Positions 10,397-22,717 of a stretch of DNA of 64,000 bases are shown in pieces. Source of the DNA: Tetracentron sinense (Eukaryota; Streptophyta; Magnoliopsida; Trochodendrales; Trochodendraceae). A program made the translations under genes and the position numbers. How positions within the stretch are numbered: the first letter of the stretch is position 1; each line of letters begins with the position of its first letter. The stretch lies in assembly GCA_015143295.1 (NCBI GenBank), contig CM026554.1:55178627-55242626 (forward strand), read 5' to 3'. The notes below the pieces were generated by a model. It had not been told where the DNA came from and did not search any database. It saw nothing but the letters and a program-made list of their open reading frames with translations.

Positions 10397-12340
10397 TGCA
10401 TAAAATATGATAAAGAAGAGAAGCACACCGCTCTGTGGTACGTTCGACCATACACTTCCATACTGAAACCCGCTTCGCATTTTCGTGGGTCCTTAGACTC
10501 CTTAGTTAGAGTCGAGTCATAGTCTTTTGGTAACCCAAACCTCCCAACCTGTTAATGGCTCCCAAACCTTGCTTCTACTCCCAAACCTTGTAGGATACAG
10601 GATTTTTGTAAGGTTTATTAATTATGGTGATCTTTTAATTGAATATGAAATATGAAATGAAAATTTACTATATCAATAGTCATCTTGTTTACTTGTTTAC
10701 CGTGACTTCAAATTTAAACAATGATTGATTTTCAATTTTTTCTTATAGCTTAAAAAGTGAAAAATTATATATATGCATCTACAAGTAATTTTCAAGAAAC
10801 ATGAAATATATATATACAGGTAGTTTGGAGGCATCACACTCTCACTCCCACTCTGTGCTCTAGTCATATTATGCAGGCGTGCTCCACTCAGCTAGGTCCA
10901 ATCCAACCTGAACAAGTGGGCTCAGGCTTAACTTTTCATATTTTGGGCCGGAGTTTGGAGAAAGGCTCGTAATGAAGGGTGACAAGTTGCAACAAGTCGG
11001 GTTGAATGGAGCTCAGACCTGGGAAAGGATGTCCAGGATGTCCGAGGGAGGGACAAACTTTTGCCATCTGATCTAGAGGGGCAGGGGTGATGCTAGTTGT
11101 CAACTGATTTATTAAATACTTTGATGGATTACAATGCGTTTATAGGGGTTCTAATGGATAATCTAAAGACTTCTAATTAGAAAAGATAATATAATATACT
11201 AAAGATAGTAATTCAAGATTGTGATGAGATACGCTTATGATATCTCACCTTGATTTTATTTCCATGTTTTAACCTGTAAATGTTTAGGGAGTTAAATTTT
11301 TCTATTTTGGTAAAGGTCATGAAGGAGTCTCTGTCAAACCCCATTCTTGTCTACCATACCCCCATTTCTGTCCACCATTAGAGTTCATTCTTTTGATGGA
11401 ACTTTTAAAGTCTTCATTGTGTCATGCATGCTTCTACTTAATGTCTAGAACTTTATTATTTCACAGTGTAAAATTTTTATAAACATAGAACTTAAAATAT
11501 CCAAATTTTATGGCAGAAAGTGATGGTTCCAAATTTTATGACAGAAAGTGAAAGTTCCACATCTGTAGAACTTTTGTACTTTGTGAAATTATAAAGTTCC
11601 AAACATTTAAGTATAAGAATGCATGAAACAATGGAAAGAACGAACCCTCTTAATAGAAGAGTAGGTACGTTAATCAGTTACCAGTTTCTTGAAGGAGCAT
11701 TTTCATGATTAAGGAATCTGAGCATCCTGAAGCCTTGGTTAGTTTTGAATTAAGATTATGAAATTCCACTACAACAGTAGAAAGTCCAAAGGCATAAAGC
11801 TTCAACAACAACAAAAAAACTTCTAAATTGAAGACTTTTCAACTTACATGATGCCCCTCCCAATTCCTATTACTTGGGTTTCCTTGGATTAGCAATGGCA
11901 GTGACCAGAATTTTTGTTTTGGGAAAGACAACGAGGTCGAGGTCTTTAACAGATAATAACCTTCAAAGAGTCAACTTTTCTTCTTCTTTAATTTGATTTG
12001 ATTTCAGTCGATTCTGATTTTGTTGGATTTACAGAAGAGTAAATTGAATCCGTTCAATTTATGTTCCTAATCTTGGTAAGGTTTCTTCCCATCTCCATAA
12101 CAGAGGCTCGGGTAGACCCTCTGTAAATCTAGGGTCAAATTGTAGCCATTTTTTTTTTTAAAAGTTCTTGTGTAGTAAAACCGCAGGTACAGGCGTATAG
12201 GCAATTACAAACCCTAGATATATGATGGGGAATCATATTTAGAAGGTAATTTATTTGAAATACAGGGATATTTGAAGTAATTTGACAAGGCAAACTTCCT
12301 CCACACTCCCTTGCAATATCAACCAGACAACCACCACCTT
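10397..12340. other. intergenic between F-box gene and Lhca2
   Basis: No gene is visible. At about 11376-11660 there is a foldback repeat: TCATGCATGCTTCTACTTAA and AGAACTTTATTATTTCAC on the left pair with TGAAATTATAAAGTTCC and TTAAGTATAAGAATGCATGA on the right. A tandem of 'ccaaattttatg.cagaaagtg' lies at 11500-11555. Confidence 0.5.
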
Positions 12341-12350
12341 TCGTTTCATC

Positions 12351-12456
12351 CACGTCAGCAAAAATCTGGAGGTGAATTAGCTCATGTTAGATTGCATATG
12401 CCACGTGGCATGCCACCAGCCAATCAGGGATCCATCCTCCTATCCCTCAAGATAAG
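12351..12456 (+). promoter_or_regulatory. Lhca2 light-responsive promoter elements
   Basis: An ACGT element (CACGTCA, 12351-12357), a perfect G-box CCACGTGGCA (12401-12410), a CCAAT box (12420-12424) and an I-box GATAAG (12451-12456) lie 80-180 bases before the start codon. The G-box plus I-box pairing is typical of light-regulated nuclear photosynthesis genes. No convincing TATA box is seen, which is common for such genes. Confidence 0.75.
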
Positions 12457-12532
12457 CCCCTGCCTACATTAGCAACTCGTATCCTCCAAATACCAATCAA
12501 CACCACCACCAGGTTAAAGAAAATCTGCTAAA

Positions 12533-15020
12533 ATGACTACTGTTTGTGCTTCTTCTGCTATTGCAGCTGTTGCCATTTCTCCTTCCAGGCAAGTTTTCTC
12601 AGTGTGTATATATATATATTTTTTATGATTTATATAAAAGTGATATAGTGTAAGCTATACCAATTGTTAGTGTAGAAAATTTCATCTATAAAAAGCTGTG
12701 CATATTTATATAAAGTTAATACATGTGGTTCCAGTTCTCAGAAAACAGGATCGGTTCTGGGAGCAACAAAAGCTTCTTTCCTAGGAGGAGGAGGACTGAG
12801 AGTGAAAAAGTTTACAGCAGCCAGACCAAGATCACTTTCCGTATGTGCAGCAGCAGCAGATGCCGATCGGCCCCTCTGGTTCCCAGGCAGCACTCCTCCT
12901 CCATGGCTTGATGGCAGGTTCACTACTAGTTTCTTTCTTCCACCTCTCTCTTTCCTTCCAGCACATAAGAGAGTATGTTCTCAAACATCTGAATGAATTC
13001 TGTAATGCAGCCTTCCCGGAGACTTCGGATTCGACCCTCTTGGTCTTGGTAAGTCACAGCTCAATCATTCTCTCCTGTCTAAACAGTGAATTTTGCTCTC
13101 TTACGTTTCTACACAACAGAACTCACAATAAACCATATCTAGTCATGGCCCACTGTGTACAAATCTGAAAATCAGTCCCAAAGGTCCCAAGGTTGCGTTG
13201 AGAAAGTTTTATGGAAATTGGAAATTTTAGTCACTTTTTTGGTTTCTAACAAAATTATTTCTTATATATAATGAGATTTCAAGTCTTACAATTTTTTATT
13301 TTTTTAATGAGATTTGAAATCATTCATGTTTTATACGATTTGAAGTTTTATAGAAATTGCAAACCAATAGATGATACATCTAGTTCTCAAGAGAAAATAA
13401 AATACATATTGTCAAATGATATAACTTGCAAAGTGCTTGACTTTATGGGTGTGTTTATTTGGCGAGAAAGTGAGGGAAAATAAAAGAACAATTGATTTTC
13501 TTGCAATTTTCTTGCGTGCGCAAGAAATACCCTTTCTCAATATACACTTTCTCAATAGTGACAAACTCTTTCAAAAACTTTTGATGGTTATTTTGAGAGA
13601 AAACTTAAGTTTATTTTCATTTCCTTTCCTTTCACTCATTTTCTTGCCAAAGGAACAACCCTATTCGTCTCAGCAAAAGAATAGACCCTAACTATATTTT
13701 GAATCACTGAGAAATAACTTTGAATTACTGAGAAATAACTTTAAAGATTCAAGACAAATGAATATATATATATACAAGGAGACTAATCAGATGATTAAGA
13801 TCCTCTCAATCACATCATTTTTGGGTAGATGGCCCACCCAATGACTCTCCAGATGGATGTCTTTGTGTCATGTCTGGTGCATGGTAACTGAAATACCATA
13901 TACTTCCCCTACTACAAGATCCAGAGTGCCCAAGAATTATGAACTTACCAATATACAGATAGATGGATGGACGGATTATAAACGGATAGTCATGATTGTT
14001 GTACTGCATCTTAACAGGGTCTGATCCAGAGAGTCTGAGATGGAATCAGCAGGCAGAGCTTGTGCACTGCAGATGGGCAATGTTAGGTGCAGCTGGTATT
14101 TTCATTCCCGAATTCCTAACAAAGATCGGCATCCTGAACACACCCTCATGGTACACTGCCGGAGAACTGGATTACTTTACAGACAAAACCACTCTCTTTA
14201 TAGTTGAGCTCATCTTCATCGGCTGGGCCGAGGGGAGACGATGGGCTGACATCCTCAAGCCTGGGTGTGTGAACACTGACCCCATCTTCCCAAACAACAA
14301 GCTTACTGGGACTGATGTAGGTTACCCCGGCGGGCTCTGGTTCGACCCCCTCGGCTGGGGGACCGGTTCACCTGAGAAGCTTAAGGAGTTGAGGACAAAG
14401 GAGATCAAGAACGGGAGATTGGCTATGTTGGCGGTAATGGGCGCATGGTTCCAAGCCATCTACACTGGAACTGGCCCCATCGACAACCTCTTTGCCCACC
14501 TTGCCGACCCTGGCCATGCCACCATTTTTGCTGTAAGTGTTAAATTCAAACTTAATTGATATACTATCTAATTGTGAAGAGATACATACAGTGTATCTCA
14601 TTCACTTTATTACAATAAGATATACTCTAATAAGTGCACACCCCCAAAACACACACTTTTAAAGAGATTTTCAGGGGTATGTGCATAACTATCCTGGTGA
14701 AATTGGTCTCATTTCAAGTCCACATGATTGAGCACATGCAGATCCTTTCAGTTCATGCATATATCAATGTAAAGAGTAGAAACAATAATTCATCTTTTGA
14801 AAGCATTATATGTTTTTAGAAGAGTAAACAGACGAAGCATATGTACAAGCATGTAAATATGACAGCGCATCCACACACATATATGAACAAATACAAAGGC
14901 CATAAGCACATGCACAATAGTGTAAACTGCATGTGCATACACAAACATACATGCATTCACCCAATGGAGCATGTTCTGACTCCGGTTTTTAATCTGTGGC
15001 AGGCTTTCACCCCCAAATGA
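12533..15020 (+). CDS. LHCA2: photosystem I chlorophyll a/b-binding antenna protein Lhca2, chloroplast
   Basis: Five exons: 12533-12588, 12735-12917, 13011-13048, 14018-14532, 15003-15020; 251 residues. Intron 1 has a GC donor (AG|GCAAGT) that keeps the frame exactly; the others are GT-AG. Residues 1 to about 45 form a Ser/Ala-rich transit peptide. The mature part has the Lhca2 signature [17 protein letters not shown], then FGFDPLG, helix 1 with [15 protein letters not shown] (about 87-101), helix 2 [20 protein letters not shown] (134-153) and helix 3 [18 protein letters not shown] (203-220), ending AAFTPK. His91 in helix 1, rather than Asn, separates it from the red-form antennae Lhca3/4. 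It binds chlorophylls and carotenoids and docks on photosystem I in the thylakoid membrane. The fifth exon codes only AFTPK. Intron 3 (13049-14017) carries a MITE. Nothing suggests a broken gene. Confidence 0.97.
13446..13672. mobile_element. Tourist-like MITE, family A copy 2, in Lhca2 intron 3
   Basis: Ends TGGGTGTGTTTATTTGG and CCAAAGGAACAACCCTA, with inner GAGAAAGTGAGGG / CACTCATTTTCTTGCC, match the element at 206-449. The target duplication is not clear. Confidence 0.6.
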
Positions 15021-16020
15021 AGAATGGAGACTGACTGAAATCGAGGAGTGGGGATTTATCGTGTAAATCTTATGCGAGGAAGGGAAATCTGTATCATTTA
15101 AACTTTGGATCGCTTTATGTTTATGTCTTCTGTAGTATGTCCATGCAGTGTTTAAATACCTCTAATCATGTTTGCTCCTAAAGTAGAGCAAATCTATTTA
15201 ACAGGTAGGTGTATAAAATTGTTAGGTAAAAGTTCCCCCTTTATATGGGAAGTACCAGTCTCAAAGCTGTGGCATAGTTTCGCCTCATGTAGATTCTACT
15301 CCAGGGAAAAAAAATTATGGTCGGCTTGGACAGCATATGCATCTTGTTATTCTTCATCTTCCACATACCACTGAAAGACTCGAAAAGAACCATGGAAAGG
15401 GCATATTTACGGTCATAAGTTCATATTATTATATAAATACATCCGGTGGACATGAAAAGGTCCGGGACTGACCACCCATCGTAGAGATCTTCCAACCTAA
15501 AATTATGTCAATCTGATGATTGTAACTATCAGCGCTATTACATTTTTATGTTCAGAAAAGAACAAGATAGACGGAAAAAAATTCATAGCCTCGATTGTTA
15601 TAATTACTTGAGCAGGTTTATCTACGAGATCTCCACAGTGGGTCCTTCTGGTGTCAAATGACAGATTTCATGTCTAAGTGGTAATTGTTGTGTATAAATA
15701 CTTATGATATAAGTCGCTCTTGTAGAAATCATCAGTACCTAAAAAAATACAACAACTAATGAATACAATGAAAAAGAAAAGACATAGCAATTCAAGTAGC
15801 AACATCCAAAAAATCACACGTGAACAAAACGAATCTGGAGTCCTGAGGTGAAGAAGGATGGAGATGATCAATTAAAAGCTCCAAAGGGGTGATAGCCCAT
15901 GTTCGGACACGCGAAAACAATGGAGAAATCTTACAGTGAGCAGTGAGCTTCCATCAATCAGGTAATGTAAACAGAAGATACCACAAATAAAGATCAGGGT
16001 TGAATTAGAAAAGATTTTTC
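15021..16020. other. Lhca2 3' region and intergenic
   Basis: Probable 3' UTR just after the stop codon, then unannotated sequence. Short ORFs here show no domain. Confidence 0.4.
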
Positions 16021-16029
16021 CTGACGTAC

Positions 16030-16450
16030 AATTATGATGCAGTCCAATGCAACCACTGAACCCAAAAGCTGAGACTGATAGGAAGGGCACAATCTAAACC
16101 TGTATCTTAGGACTGAACGCAGCCATACACCTGGGTGACGGGCCAAGCGAGCGGTTGGGCTGCATCATTCTCCTTTTCGAGGAAACCCCCCCCCCCCCCC
16201 CCCCTACCTCGTCGGGCCAAGCGAGCAGTTGGGCCGCATCATTCTCCCTTTCGAGGAAACCCCCCCTCGTTCCAAGAAGACTCGAACCTGTTACCACCTG
16301 CATTGATACCATCTTATGCATGCCAAACGCAACCACTGAACCCAAAAGCCACAACTGATGGGAATGGCACAATCTAAACCTATATCTTAGGACCAAATGC
16401 GGCCATAATACGCCTGGGTCACGGACCAAGCGAATGGTTGGGCCGCATCA
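16030..16450. repeat. direct duplication with poly-C tract
   Basis: The segment with 'caaccactgaacccaaaagc', 'ggcacaatctaaacct' and 'atcttaggac' at 16049-16115 recurs at 16330-16395. 'gggccaagcgagc.gttgggc.gcatcattctcc' occurs at about 16140 and 16214, and a diverged form at about 16423-16450. A run of about 18 C lies at 16187-16204. ORFs in this region come from the repeat. Confidence 0.6.
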
Positions 16451-16867
16451 AATTAGGAAAGCATAATCTTGAATTTGTGAAAAAAATCAGATCTGAATAC
16501 ACCCCTAAGTCATAAAAAGATGACTCGGGCAACCTGACTCATAAAGTTTGACTGGTCCTGCTAAATGCAAGAAGTGACGATTACTAACTTAAAACACATA
16601 AATTGATGCAGGTTATTGTGTCCCCTTCTACAAAAATGCCAAAGGTTAGAGCATTAGTCATTTTATAAGCATGAGAGGCACCAAAACATGAACACCCCCC
16701 TTCTGCTCAAAAAACATAAAAAGAGGAAACCTTGTCCCAGTGAGGATATTTTCAAGACAAGCCAAGTTCAACCCTGACCTAGTAGGTCTAAAGTTTGTAG
16801 ACTCCGCGAAACCAGTGAAAATAATCAGAAATTCTGAAGAAATATTAAAGTAATGAGCAAGGCTTAC

Positions 16868-16960
16868 GTTCACACCAGCCATTGATAATACTCTGTGAGA
16901 AGCAGTATATGGAGTGTCTGAATTATTAGAACTCTTCTCCACAAAGTAGATAACTTTAGA
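16868..16960 (-). pseudogene. dCMP deaminase exon relic (late exon)
   Basis: Read on the minus strand the 31 codons give SKVIYFVEKSSNNSD followed by TPYTASHRVLSMAGVN, close to the plant deoxycytidylate deaminase segment around VIYFVEK..NNSD..Y.ASH..LSMAGV. A good donor (AAC|GTAAGC) follows at 16867. The upstream acceptor and the following exon (RKHQP...) were not found, and flanking sequence at 16990-17110 resembles a repeat also seen at 1-110. Together with 22718-22908 it looks like the remains of one gene. Confidence 0.65.
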
Positions 16961-17141
16961 GTTTGGCTTAGGATTGTCTCTGGCGAAGCGAGAAAGGTGG
17001 TCTCGGGCATCCATGCATCATGCGATAGGTGGCGTGAAAAAGGGGAGAAGTTATTTCATTTTCTTCTCATGATTTTGAATTCTCCTCACTTGATATCTCT
17101 CCCTCTTTTTTTCACCCATTTATCGTCTCATGACCTTTACC

Positions 17142-17284
17142 CTATGTTTGGTTGTCGAGAAAATAAGTGAAAACATAGAAAAGAAAAGAAAATTAGGCAA
17201 AACACAACTAAAACTTGTATTAGTAATCCAAAATTTTCTTTTCTTTTCCATGTTTTCACCTATTTTCTCAACAACCAAACATAG
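17142..17284. mobile_element. MITE, family B copy 2
   Basis: Termini CTATGTTTGG and CCAAACATAG are perfect inverses; arms continue TTGTCGAGAAAATAAGTGAA / CACCTATTTTCTCAACAA. It is 143 bases, like copy 1. Confidence 0.8.
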
Positions 17285-17866
17285 CATTAGTGTGTGGAGA
17301 AGTCAAAATCATCTTCCTTATGTAAAGGTTCATTCCTAAGAAGAAAGGTCCTAGTGATAAAGGGCGTTAACAGTAAATAAGTTGTTTGGAAACAACCGCA
17401 CAACTGTTGTACTTGTTACAAGTAAAGTCTTCAACACATTCATCAATCATGCAATCTTTTCTCATCACCATCTTAGACCTGCCGTAATTTGACACTTTTT
17501 TGCTTCATTTTGTTTGATCAAAGTATGAATCTAAACCTCTTTCGAACAGACAGCACCCCAATAAGCATGTAGGTATTGCGCTTCTGAGCGTCTCTCTCTC
17601 TCTCTCTCTTTTTGTCCCCCTTCCCTTTTTTTCCTGATGGTTAATTTGTACAACAAGATCTAGCTTATCTTTCTCTTGCGAAAGGCTCCTTATGATTTTT
17701 ACTTCTCCACCTCATGTCCCCTATTTCGTGGACACCCGAGGGGAGCCTTTCTATGCCAAGACTTCTCCACCTCATGTCCCGGAAAGGAGCCTTTCTGGCT
17801 TCGCATGGTTTGTGTTTAAAATAGACTTCCATAACCACTTTTTTAATTTTCTAAAGCATTCTCTTA
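17285..17866. other. intergenic with a short direct repeat
   Basis: A CT microsatellite lies near 17591-17608. 'acttctccacctcatgtccc' occurs at 17701 and 17761, each followed by a form of 'gagcctttct'. No gene. Confidence 0.45.
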
Positions 17867-18012
17867 TGCTTCGTTTGTTTTGATGTAAAATAGAGGAAAA
17901 TAAATTAAATTCCTGAAAAATGTCAATTGTCCTATAGAAAATACACACGAAAAATAACATTTTCTGTGGAATTCTTTTGTTTTCCTTTATTTTACATCAA
18001 AACAAACAGAGT
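17867..18012. mobile_element. MITE, family C
   Basis: Inverted ends GTTTGTTTTGATGTAAAATA and TATTTTACATCAAAACAAAC enclose about 100 bases. Host words 'gcatggtttgtgttta' appear on both sides, suggesting a wider duplication. Confidence 0.65.
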
Positions 18013-18230
18013 GTAGCAAATGCATGGTTTGTGTTTAGAATGGCATTAACTTCAGCATGACGGACATAACTGCAACACAAGATTGTGAAAAGAATATAAC
18101 TAATAGTCGTGGACAAATCAAGATGATTTAAAACAAAAACAAATAAAGAATATAGGTTGAACACAATTGATCAAACATCAGCAAACAAGATGTGAAGGTG
18201 AAAACGGAAAAAATGTGTGCGTGTGTTGGG

Positions 18231-20345
18231 TGTTGATTTTTGATTTTAAATTGTTTTAAATTAATAAAAACCGGATCATTAGGATCCGGGGTTTTGATTT
18301 TAATCATGGACTAAAACCCCCATTAATTTAATCTTTGTTTAGGTTGGGTGTTTAATCTCTTGAAAGAGAGAAAACAGACTTTTAGTGCATTTCTCTTAGT
18401 TCTTTAGTCCCACATCGGAAAAGTAAAGAAAATCTAAAGAGTTTATTTACCCCCTTAGTTGCTTAGTTGTCAACAACTAATAGTGAGGTGTAGACTTTGA
18501 CCTACCAATTCCTTTAGACGGTAACTAGGGTGCGCAAGCTGTGCTCGCAGCGAGCGCGACCGCACACGCACGGGTGCGGTGCGGTGCGGGCATAGGGCTT
18601 TGGGTGCTATGAGGCGCACTTTGCACTCAACCGTAGATCTAGGTTGACCTTCATCGGATGATCGGTGTGGTTGATCAGAGCCGTCTGATCAAGTCTCAGG
18701 CTAGGTCTGATCTGGACCGTTGGATCTGGATGTGTGAGATCCGAGGACACACATGAGTGTGTCAGGTGGATCAGATCCATCAGATCTATTGAGTGCCTGG
18801 GTCAGTGGGCGCAGACTCATGCGTGTAGGCCCATGATGGGTTGCTCTGACCAAGGCCTGACCCTGTGTGCCATGTGGCCTGCCTGGTGCAGGAGGGCCTA
18901 GCCAGGTGGCTGAGCCCATGCGCATGCAAGGGGACCTGGGTCCTCTATAAATAGAGAGACTTGGGGAGGGTCTGAGAGTTGTTGGAACTCAGACCAGTGA
19001 GCCAGACTAGAGCTTGATCCGTGGAGATTAGCCTGATCCGTGGCCCAGACCACGGAGCATAGAGACCAGTTAGCCTGATCCGTGGCCCAGACCACGAAGC
19101 CTAGAGACCAGTGAGCCTGATCCGTGAGCCCAGACCACGGAGCCTACAGTCCAGTGAGCCACCAGACTAGAGTAGGTGCACCCTGGTCCAGTCTACTCCG
19201 AATAGCCATGGTCTATCAGGATGACTCCATACCAGGGACCTCTTTTAGGAGGACCCTAACCTGGAGCTCTCCATTAATGGTGGTCCTTGAGCTTGATGGA
19301 GAAGATGGTGACTCTTACCCATCATCCAGAGGCCCAGAACCAGACCCAGCAGGTTGTCCGGATCGATCCAGATCCATGGATACATGAAATGGACAGTGTG
19401 TCCAGCTTCTGATGAGGTTGCAGAATGCCTTCGGACTTCTCAACCGTCCATACTGTTCAGATGCCCAATCTGGGATTCCAGATTGAGTAGAACAGTGGAT
19501 TAGTCTGTCATGGACTGAACCATCTTGGTGACCATCCGATTTCGGGTGATCCTGTCATATCCACATGATGGACCCAATCAGGGGGATCTTGTGGAATTGG
19601 TTAATCTGGACAAGCCTGTTCTTGTACCCAAACATAACCCGAATTAATAAAATCAGATTAAGTATAATCTTGTCACCAAACAGACTCGGATTAAGTTAAA
19701 ATGGATTAACTTAAAATCTGTAAACAAACGGGACTTAAGACAGAATTGATTCTGGCCAAACCAGTAACAGTTTCTGTACAGAATTGATTCTGGACAGAAC
19801 CAGATTCTGTAACCAAACAGAATAGGTGCATACCTAAACTGGAGTAGGTTAAAACAGGATTAGACCAAATCAGAGTGGACCTAACCCTGTAACCAAACAG
19901 ATCCTTAAACCCTAAGGGGTAAAATGATAATTTTGGATTTTGTCCAATTAATTAGATTATCTTTTACTGTAAACCCGATGGGACTTTAGGACATTTGGAT
20001 AATTAGGCAAACCCTAATTAAATGGATATACATATATTTATATATTTATTTTGAAGGGCATCATAAAGGAAGATCAGTACTCCGTCTTCTACCGAGTAGT
20101 ACAAACTCGTTGGGAAGACCGGAGAGAATCCGAGCTGAGTTGTATCCCGGAGATAGAGCTGTCATATCCCTTGCACATGGAGGCTTCGACTATCTTCAAG
20201 AAAGACTCTCTTGTAGCGCCTCTCAGCGAAGCGATTCTCTACCATAATTAATTAAATAATTAATTATTTATTTAACTGTATTTATTATCTGTCTGTATTT
20301 GCTAAGTGGCTATGTGTGCAGAAATTTAGCCTAATTACACCAACA
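18231..20345 (+). mobile_element. solo LTR, 2,115 bp
   Basis: Starts TGTTGATTTT and ends TTACACCAACA (TGTTG...CAACA), flanked by exact TTGGG at 18226-18230 and 20346-20350, the five-base duplication of LTR retrotransposons. A TATA box TATAAATA at 18946-18953 sets the strand. No internal domain or second LTR is present, so it is probably the product of LTR-LTR recombination. ORFs inside (18701-18925, 19124-19387, 20051-20251) are not genes. It sits between the two dCMP deaminase relics. Confidence 0.85.
19010..19165 (+). repeat. short tandem units inside the solo LTR
   Basis: Three to four copies of a unit of about 45 bases containing 'cctgatccgtgg.ccagac' and 'accacg.agc' and 'gagaccagt', just downstream of the LTR TATA box. 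Confidence 0.65.
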
Positions 20346-20350
20346 TTGGG

Positions 20351-21265
20351 CGGGGGGAGCAGACTGTTTTACATTATAATCAATCTAAATAAGATGGCAG
20401 CAGAAAATGAATAAAACCAAACCAAATACAGAGAGCGGTTTACATATCAAAGAGTTGAGTTCATAAAAACAAGTGACTTATTTTGTCTCCAATAGATCCC
20501 TGGTCTTAGATATCTGAAATCAGAGATAAAAGACACAGATTCACCACTAGCATCCCCATATGAGAATAAGGCATTTCCTTAATTTCATATATCAACCTTT
20601 GTACGTGGAAGCCCGTCATCCGAACAACCTCTTGGAAATACATTATAGCCAAATGCTTAACTAAAGAATGACTAGCGTAAGAATTATATAAATGGCAAAA
20701 TGTGGCACCATCATTTGATATTAACATCGTGTATTGGTCCATTTTTTTGTAGATAAAGTCCAGCACTTTGCAATTTTTGTCAATGCACAATATACATTTT
20801 TTTTTTGAAAACTAGATGTATAAATGTTTTTTCATCTATTAGGTTGCAATTCTGATAAGATTTTAAATGCAACAAAACGAATGATTTCAAATCTTAAAAA
20901 ATGGTATGATTACTTGACACTCACGATGATAAGAATTAATCTTGTAAAAAACCTTCAAAAAGTGGCTCAAATTTCCTACCAACTATCATGACTAAGTATA
21001 AAGTGTCAAGCTTTATAAGTCTTAGCAAAAAGACATACCCTTATAAAATCAATTGATTGACAACTCAATAAAGGGTAGTTTGGGTAAGATTATTTAGCAC
21101 ATCTACAACTTATACTAAAAAAAAAAAGATTTTTTCTCTTTGCTTTCTAAACTCTCATTCCTTTAATCCAATAAATTCTATTTTAGAGAAGACACATGAC
21201 TTTTCTCTTTAATCTTAATCCTGGCCTTTCAAGTTTGGAATCCACTATCTCATCCTATAGCCCTC
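20351..21265. other. intergenic, no gene recognised
   Basis: The minus-strand ORF 20506-20790 was compared by eye with the missing dCMP deaminase exons and does not match. AT-rich, no structure noted. Confidence 0.4.
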
Positions 21266-21273
21266 TCTATCTC

Positions 21274-21882
21274 TAGGGGCGGAGCCAAGGAGGCGAGGAG
21301 GGGCCATGGCCCCCCCCCCAAATTTTTTTACTTCCTTCACGTTTTGGTATGAAAAAGTGGGCCCCACAAATTTTAAATTTTTTTTTTAGTATACTTGGTC
21401 CCCTCAAATTTTTGTCATACATATAGAGTGGCCCCACAATTTTTTTGTCATATATACTGGGCCCTCCAATTAAGTCCGGTTATGCCCTTTAGGTTGCCAA
21501 ATGTCCCTATTGACACCCCTTAATTAAGTTTGGTTAAAATTCGCTCACTTTGTGGGTTCTCCTACTTATCCATAGTTTTTAGAAAAAAAATATTAAATTT
21601 TTTTAACCTTAGGAGTTAGTGAATTTTAACTAGGGTTTGAAAAAAAAATTGATATTTTTTTTAAAAAAATCAACGTTAGGTGGGTGGATCTTAACCACAT
21701 TAAGGGCTATCAATAGGGACACATGGCGACTTCAAGGATATTATTAGAAAAAAAAAAGTCAAAATAATAAAATAACCCCCCAAAAAAAATTCTCGGGGGC
21801 TGCGCCCCGAACCCCCAAATTTCATACCCTCAAATCCAATAGCTATTTTATACATGTGCCCCCTTCCTGGTTCTACTCCAGG
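21274..21882. mobile_element. hAT-like non-autonomous element, exact 8-bp duplication
   Basis: Flanked by TCTATCTC at 21266-21273 and 21883-21890. The left end is TAGGGGCGGAGCCAAGG; the right end GGTTCTACTCCAGG is its inverse with mostly transition changes. A copy of the 'ttaaccaca' foldback module lies inside (about 21490-21735). Related to 30247-30790 and 34964-35248. Confidence 0.8.
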
Positions 21883-21890
21883 TCTATCTC

Positions 21891-22199
21891 CAATGTTGTA
21901 GGGTCATCTCTTATCTCCAACTCTTACAAGTAGGTTTGGGACCACTATCTCATCATAGAGTCCTTTCTATTCCCACTATCAAAAATTATTAAAATAATAA
22001 TAAATTATTATAAAATCAATTAATTAATATAAATAATAACACCTATCAAATAAAAATTATATTATTAAAAATAACATTTATTAAATGTTCTTTAAATATA
22101 TTACTTAATATTTAAATAAATAATATTATTTAATTTTAACAGGTCTCTACTAGTAATCTATTGAGTCCTGACAAGAGGATCCTTGGGTCATCTTCTAAG
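21891..22199. other. AT-rich intergenic
   Basis: Runs of A/T trinucleotides such as 'aataataa'; no gene or element border seen. Confidence 0.35.
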
Positions 22200-22380
22200 C
22201 TGACCGCAGTGTCCCCGTGTCACTTTTAACACCTCCTTAACCATGGTTAAGGTTAAGTAAATTAATATTAATAATTTTGTTTTTTTAGTTTTCTAAAAAC
22301 TATGGTTAGATTGCTTAACCCTAGGGTGTGAGTAAATCCTAACCACAGTTGATGAATGGTAAAAAGGGTGCATGGACCAA
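22200..22380. repeat. foldback module 'ttaaccacagtt'
   Basis: CCTTAACCATGGTTAAGG, a TTTTCTAAAAACTATGGTTAG core, GCTTAACCCTAGGG and CCTAACCACAGTTG in the same order as the other copies. Confidence 0.6.
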
Positions 22381-22717
22381 TAGGATCGCGGGTCGGCTTC
22401 TAAGCTGATTGGGTCCGTTTTCCATTTCCCTAATCTATTATAAGATAACTTTTGACAATATAAGTACCGAAAATTACAGCTGCATAAAATAGGCATGTTT
22501 GGTTAACTTGTTGGCAAAAAGACTCACGATTGATAACTAAAAAATCATGAAAAATAATCATTAAACAAAATAATAATAATAAAAATGAGATAAAGTGAAA
22601 ATTAAGAATAAAAAAATCAAAACCTTAGTGATCTAAGCAGCTAACCTAGCTACTAGCTACTAGGACAGAACAAATTGAGGATATTAGAATTTTGGGATAA
22701 TTGAAAGCGATTTAGTT

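Noticed and set aside
18701..20251. ORFs of 65-87 codons on both strands
   Set aside because: They lie within a solo LTR with firm borders and encode no retroelement domain.
20506..20790. Minus-strand 94-codon ORF as a missing dCMP deaminase exon
   Set aside because: It contains neither HAE nor PCxxC motifs nor other family words.
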